Below, piece after piece: positions 63,010 through 64,000 of a DNA stretch of 64,000 nt. The notes below the pieces were generated by a model. That model was not told the DNA's origin. It saw nothing but the letters and a program-made list of their open reading frames with translations, and did no database searches. The stretch's first letter is position 1; every line of letters starts with the position of its first letter. The stretch is from positions 1 to 64,000 of the forward strand of contig DAHVAJ010000047.1 of assembly GCA_027314705.1 (NCBI GenBank), given 5' to 3'. The translations under genes and the position numbers were made by a program. The DNA is from Acidimicrobiaceae bacterium. GTDB lineage: Bacteria; Actinomycetota; Acidimicrobiia; Acidimicrobiales; RAAP-2.

Positions 63010-63282
63010 ATGGCCGCGATGCGACAGTTCGACGTCCGGGTCGAGGTCCTCCTGCGTGCCGGGATCGCCGATCCGCAGGGGGCGACCATCGAGCGGGCCC
63101 TCCCCGCCCTCGGGTTCGCCGGGGTGACCGGGGTGCGTTCCGGCAAGTCCTTCCGCTTCCGGGTCGACGCGGCCGACGGTTCCGTGGCCCGGGCCCGGGC
63201 CACCGAGGTGGCCGACCGGCTCCTGGCAAACCCCGTCATCGAGGAGTCGGTGGTCACGGTCGAGCCGGCGAGCACCCCCTGA
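63010..63282 (+). CDS. purS: phosphoribosylformylglycinamidine synthase subunit PurS
   Basis: Small protein [46 protein letters not shown]...[12 protein letters not shown]. Confidence 0.93.
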   Translation: MAAMRQFDVRVEVLLRAGIADPQGATIERALPALGFAGVTGVRSGKSFRFRVDAADGSVARARATEVADRLLANPVIEESVVTVEPASTP

Positions 63283-63965
63283 TGGCCCCCCGCGTCGGGG
63301 TGGTCCTCTTCCCGGGGACGAACTGCGAACACGACGCCACCCTGGCCGTCGGGCAGCTGGGCGGGCGGGCCGACCTGGTCTGGCACCACGAGACGTCGGT
63401 CGCCGGTTTCGACGCCCTGATCCTGCCCGGCGGGTTCGCCCACGGCGACTACCTGCGCCCCGGGGCCATCGCCCGCTTCTCGCCGGTGATGGGGGCGGTG
63501 GCCGAGTTCGCCGCCGCCGGCGGCCCGGTGGTGGGCATCTGCAACGGGTTCCAGGTCCTGACCGAGGCCGGCCTGCTGCCGGGCGCCCTCCAGAAGAACC
63601 GGGGCCTGCGCTTCCTGTGCACGACGGTGCCCGTCCGGGTCGAGCGAGACGACACCGCCCTCACCACCGGTGTCCCGGTCGGCACCGAACTCGGCCTTCC
63701 CATCAACCATTTCGAGGGGAACTACACCTGCGACGCCCGCACCCTGGCCCTGCTCCGGGACGAGGGACGGGTGGTCCTGCGCTACGCGGACAACCCCAAC
63801 GGATCGCTCGACGACATCGCCGGGGTGTGCAACGAAGGCCGCAACGTGGTCGGACTCATGCCCCACCCCGAGCGGGCCTCGGACCGCCTGCTGGGCTCGG
63901 ACGACGGCGCCGTGCTGCTCACCGCCCTGCTCCGGTCGGCCGGGGCGACCCCGGCAGCTGCCTGA
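63282..63965 (+). CDS. purQ: phosphoribosylformylglycinamidine synthase subunit PurQ
   Basis: [69 protein letters not shown]. Confidence 0.97.
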   Translation: MAPRVGVVLFPGTNCEHDATLAVGQLGGRADLVWHHETSVAGFDALILPGGFAHGDYLRPGAIARFSPVMGAVAEFAAAGGPVVGICNGFQVLTEAGLLPGALQKNRGLRFLCTTVPVRVERDDTALTTGVPVGTELGLPINHFEGNYTCDARTLALLRDEGRVVLRYADNPNGSLDDIAGVCNEGRNVVGLMPHPERASDRLLGSDDGAVLLTALLRSAGATPAAA

Positions 63966-64000
63966 TTCGCCCCGGTCCGGAGGCGGTCAGCCCCGGGTGC

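Overview
This is a high-GC, gene-dense chromosomal window. Codon bias, leaderless-looking promoters and gene content suggest an actinobacterium, possibly Acidimicrobiia-like; that placement is inference. I found no CRISPR array, transposase, integrase, phage module or rRNA. Most of the window is core metabolism: pgi, CutA, dcd, an amt-glnK pair, gpmA, a dnaK-grpE-dnaJ-hspR-clpB heat-shock operon, purA and a purD-purB-purC-purS-purQ run, and one tRNA-Gly(CCC). Accessory content includes a mycofactocin-type SDR, a type I sulfatase, thiolase/DUF35, an ECF41-like sigma factor, a ferric-reductase/FMN-binding/ApbE module and a biotin carboxylase/AtuA/TetR/enoyl-CoA hydratase operon. The observations most worth following up are: (i) a 25-bp tandem array that repeats the 3' end of clpB past its stop codon; (ii) a secreted protein made of exactly seven W...C-x5-C...G repeats; (iii) the flavinylation-type electron-transfer module; (iv) the Atu-like carboxylase operon with a leaderless-type promoter; (v) cis-elements that match the expected regulators (HAIR/HspR before dnaK, GlnR-like 11-bp-phased boxes before amt); (vi) a glnK stop codon in the loop of a 14-bp hairpin; (vii) a PLDc_N-SHOCT protein that appears fused to a truncated VOC domain. 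I saw no clear-cut new defence or mobile system. All family calls come from reading the translations; no database search was run.
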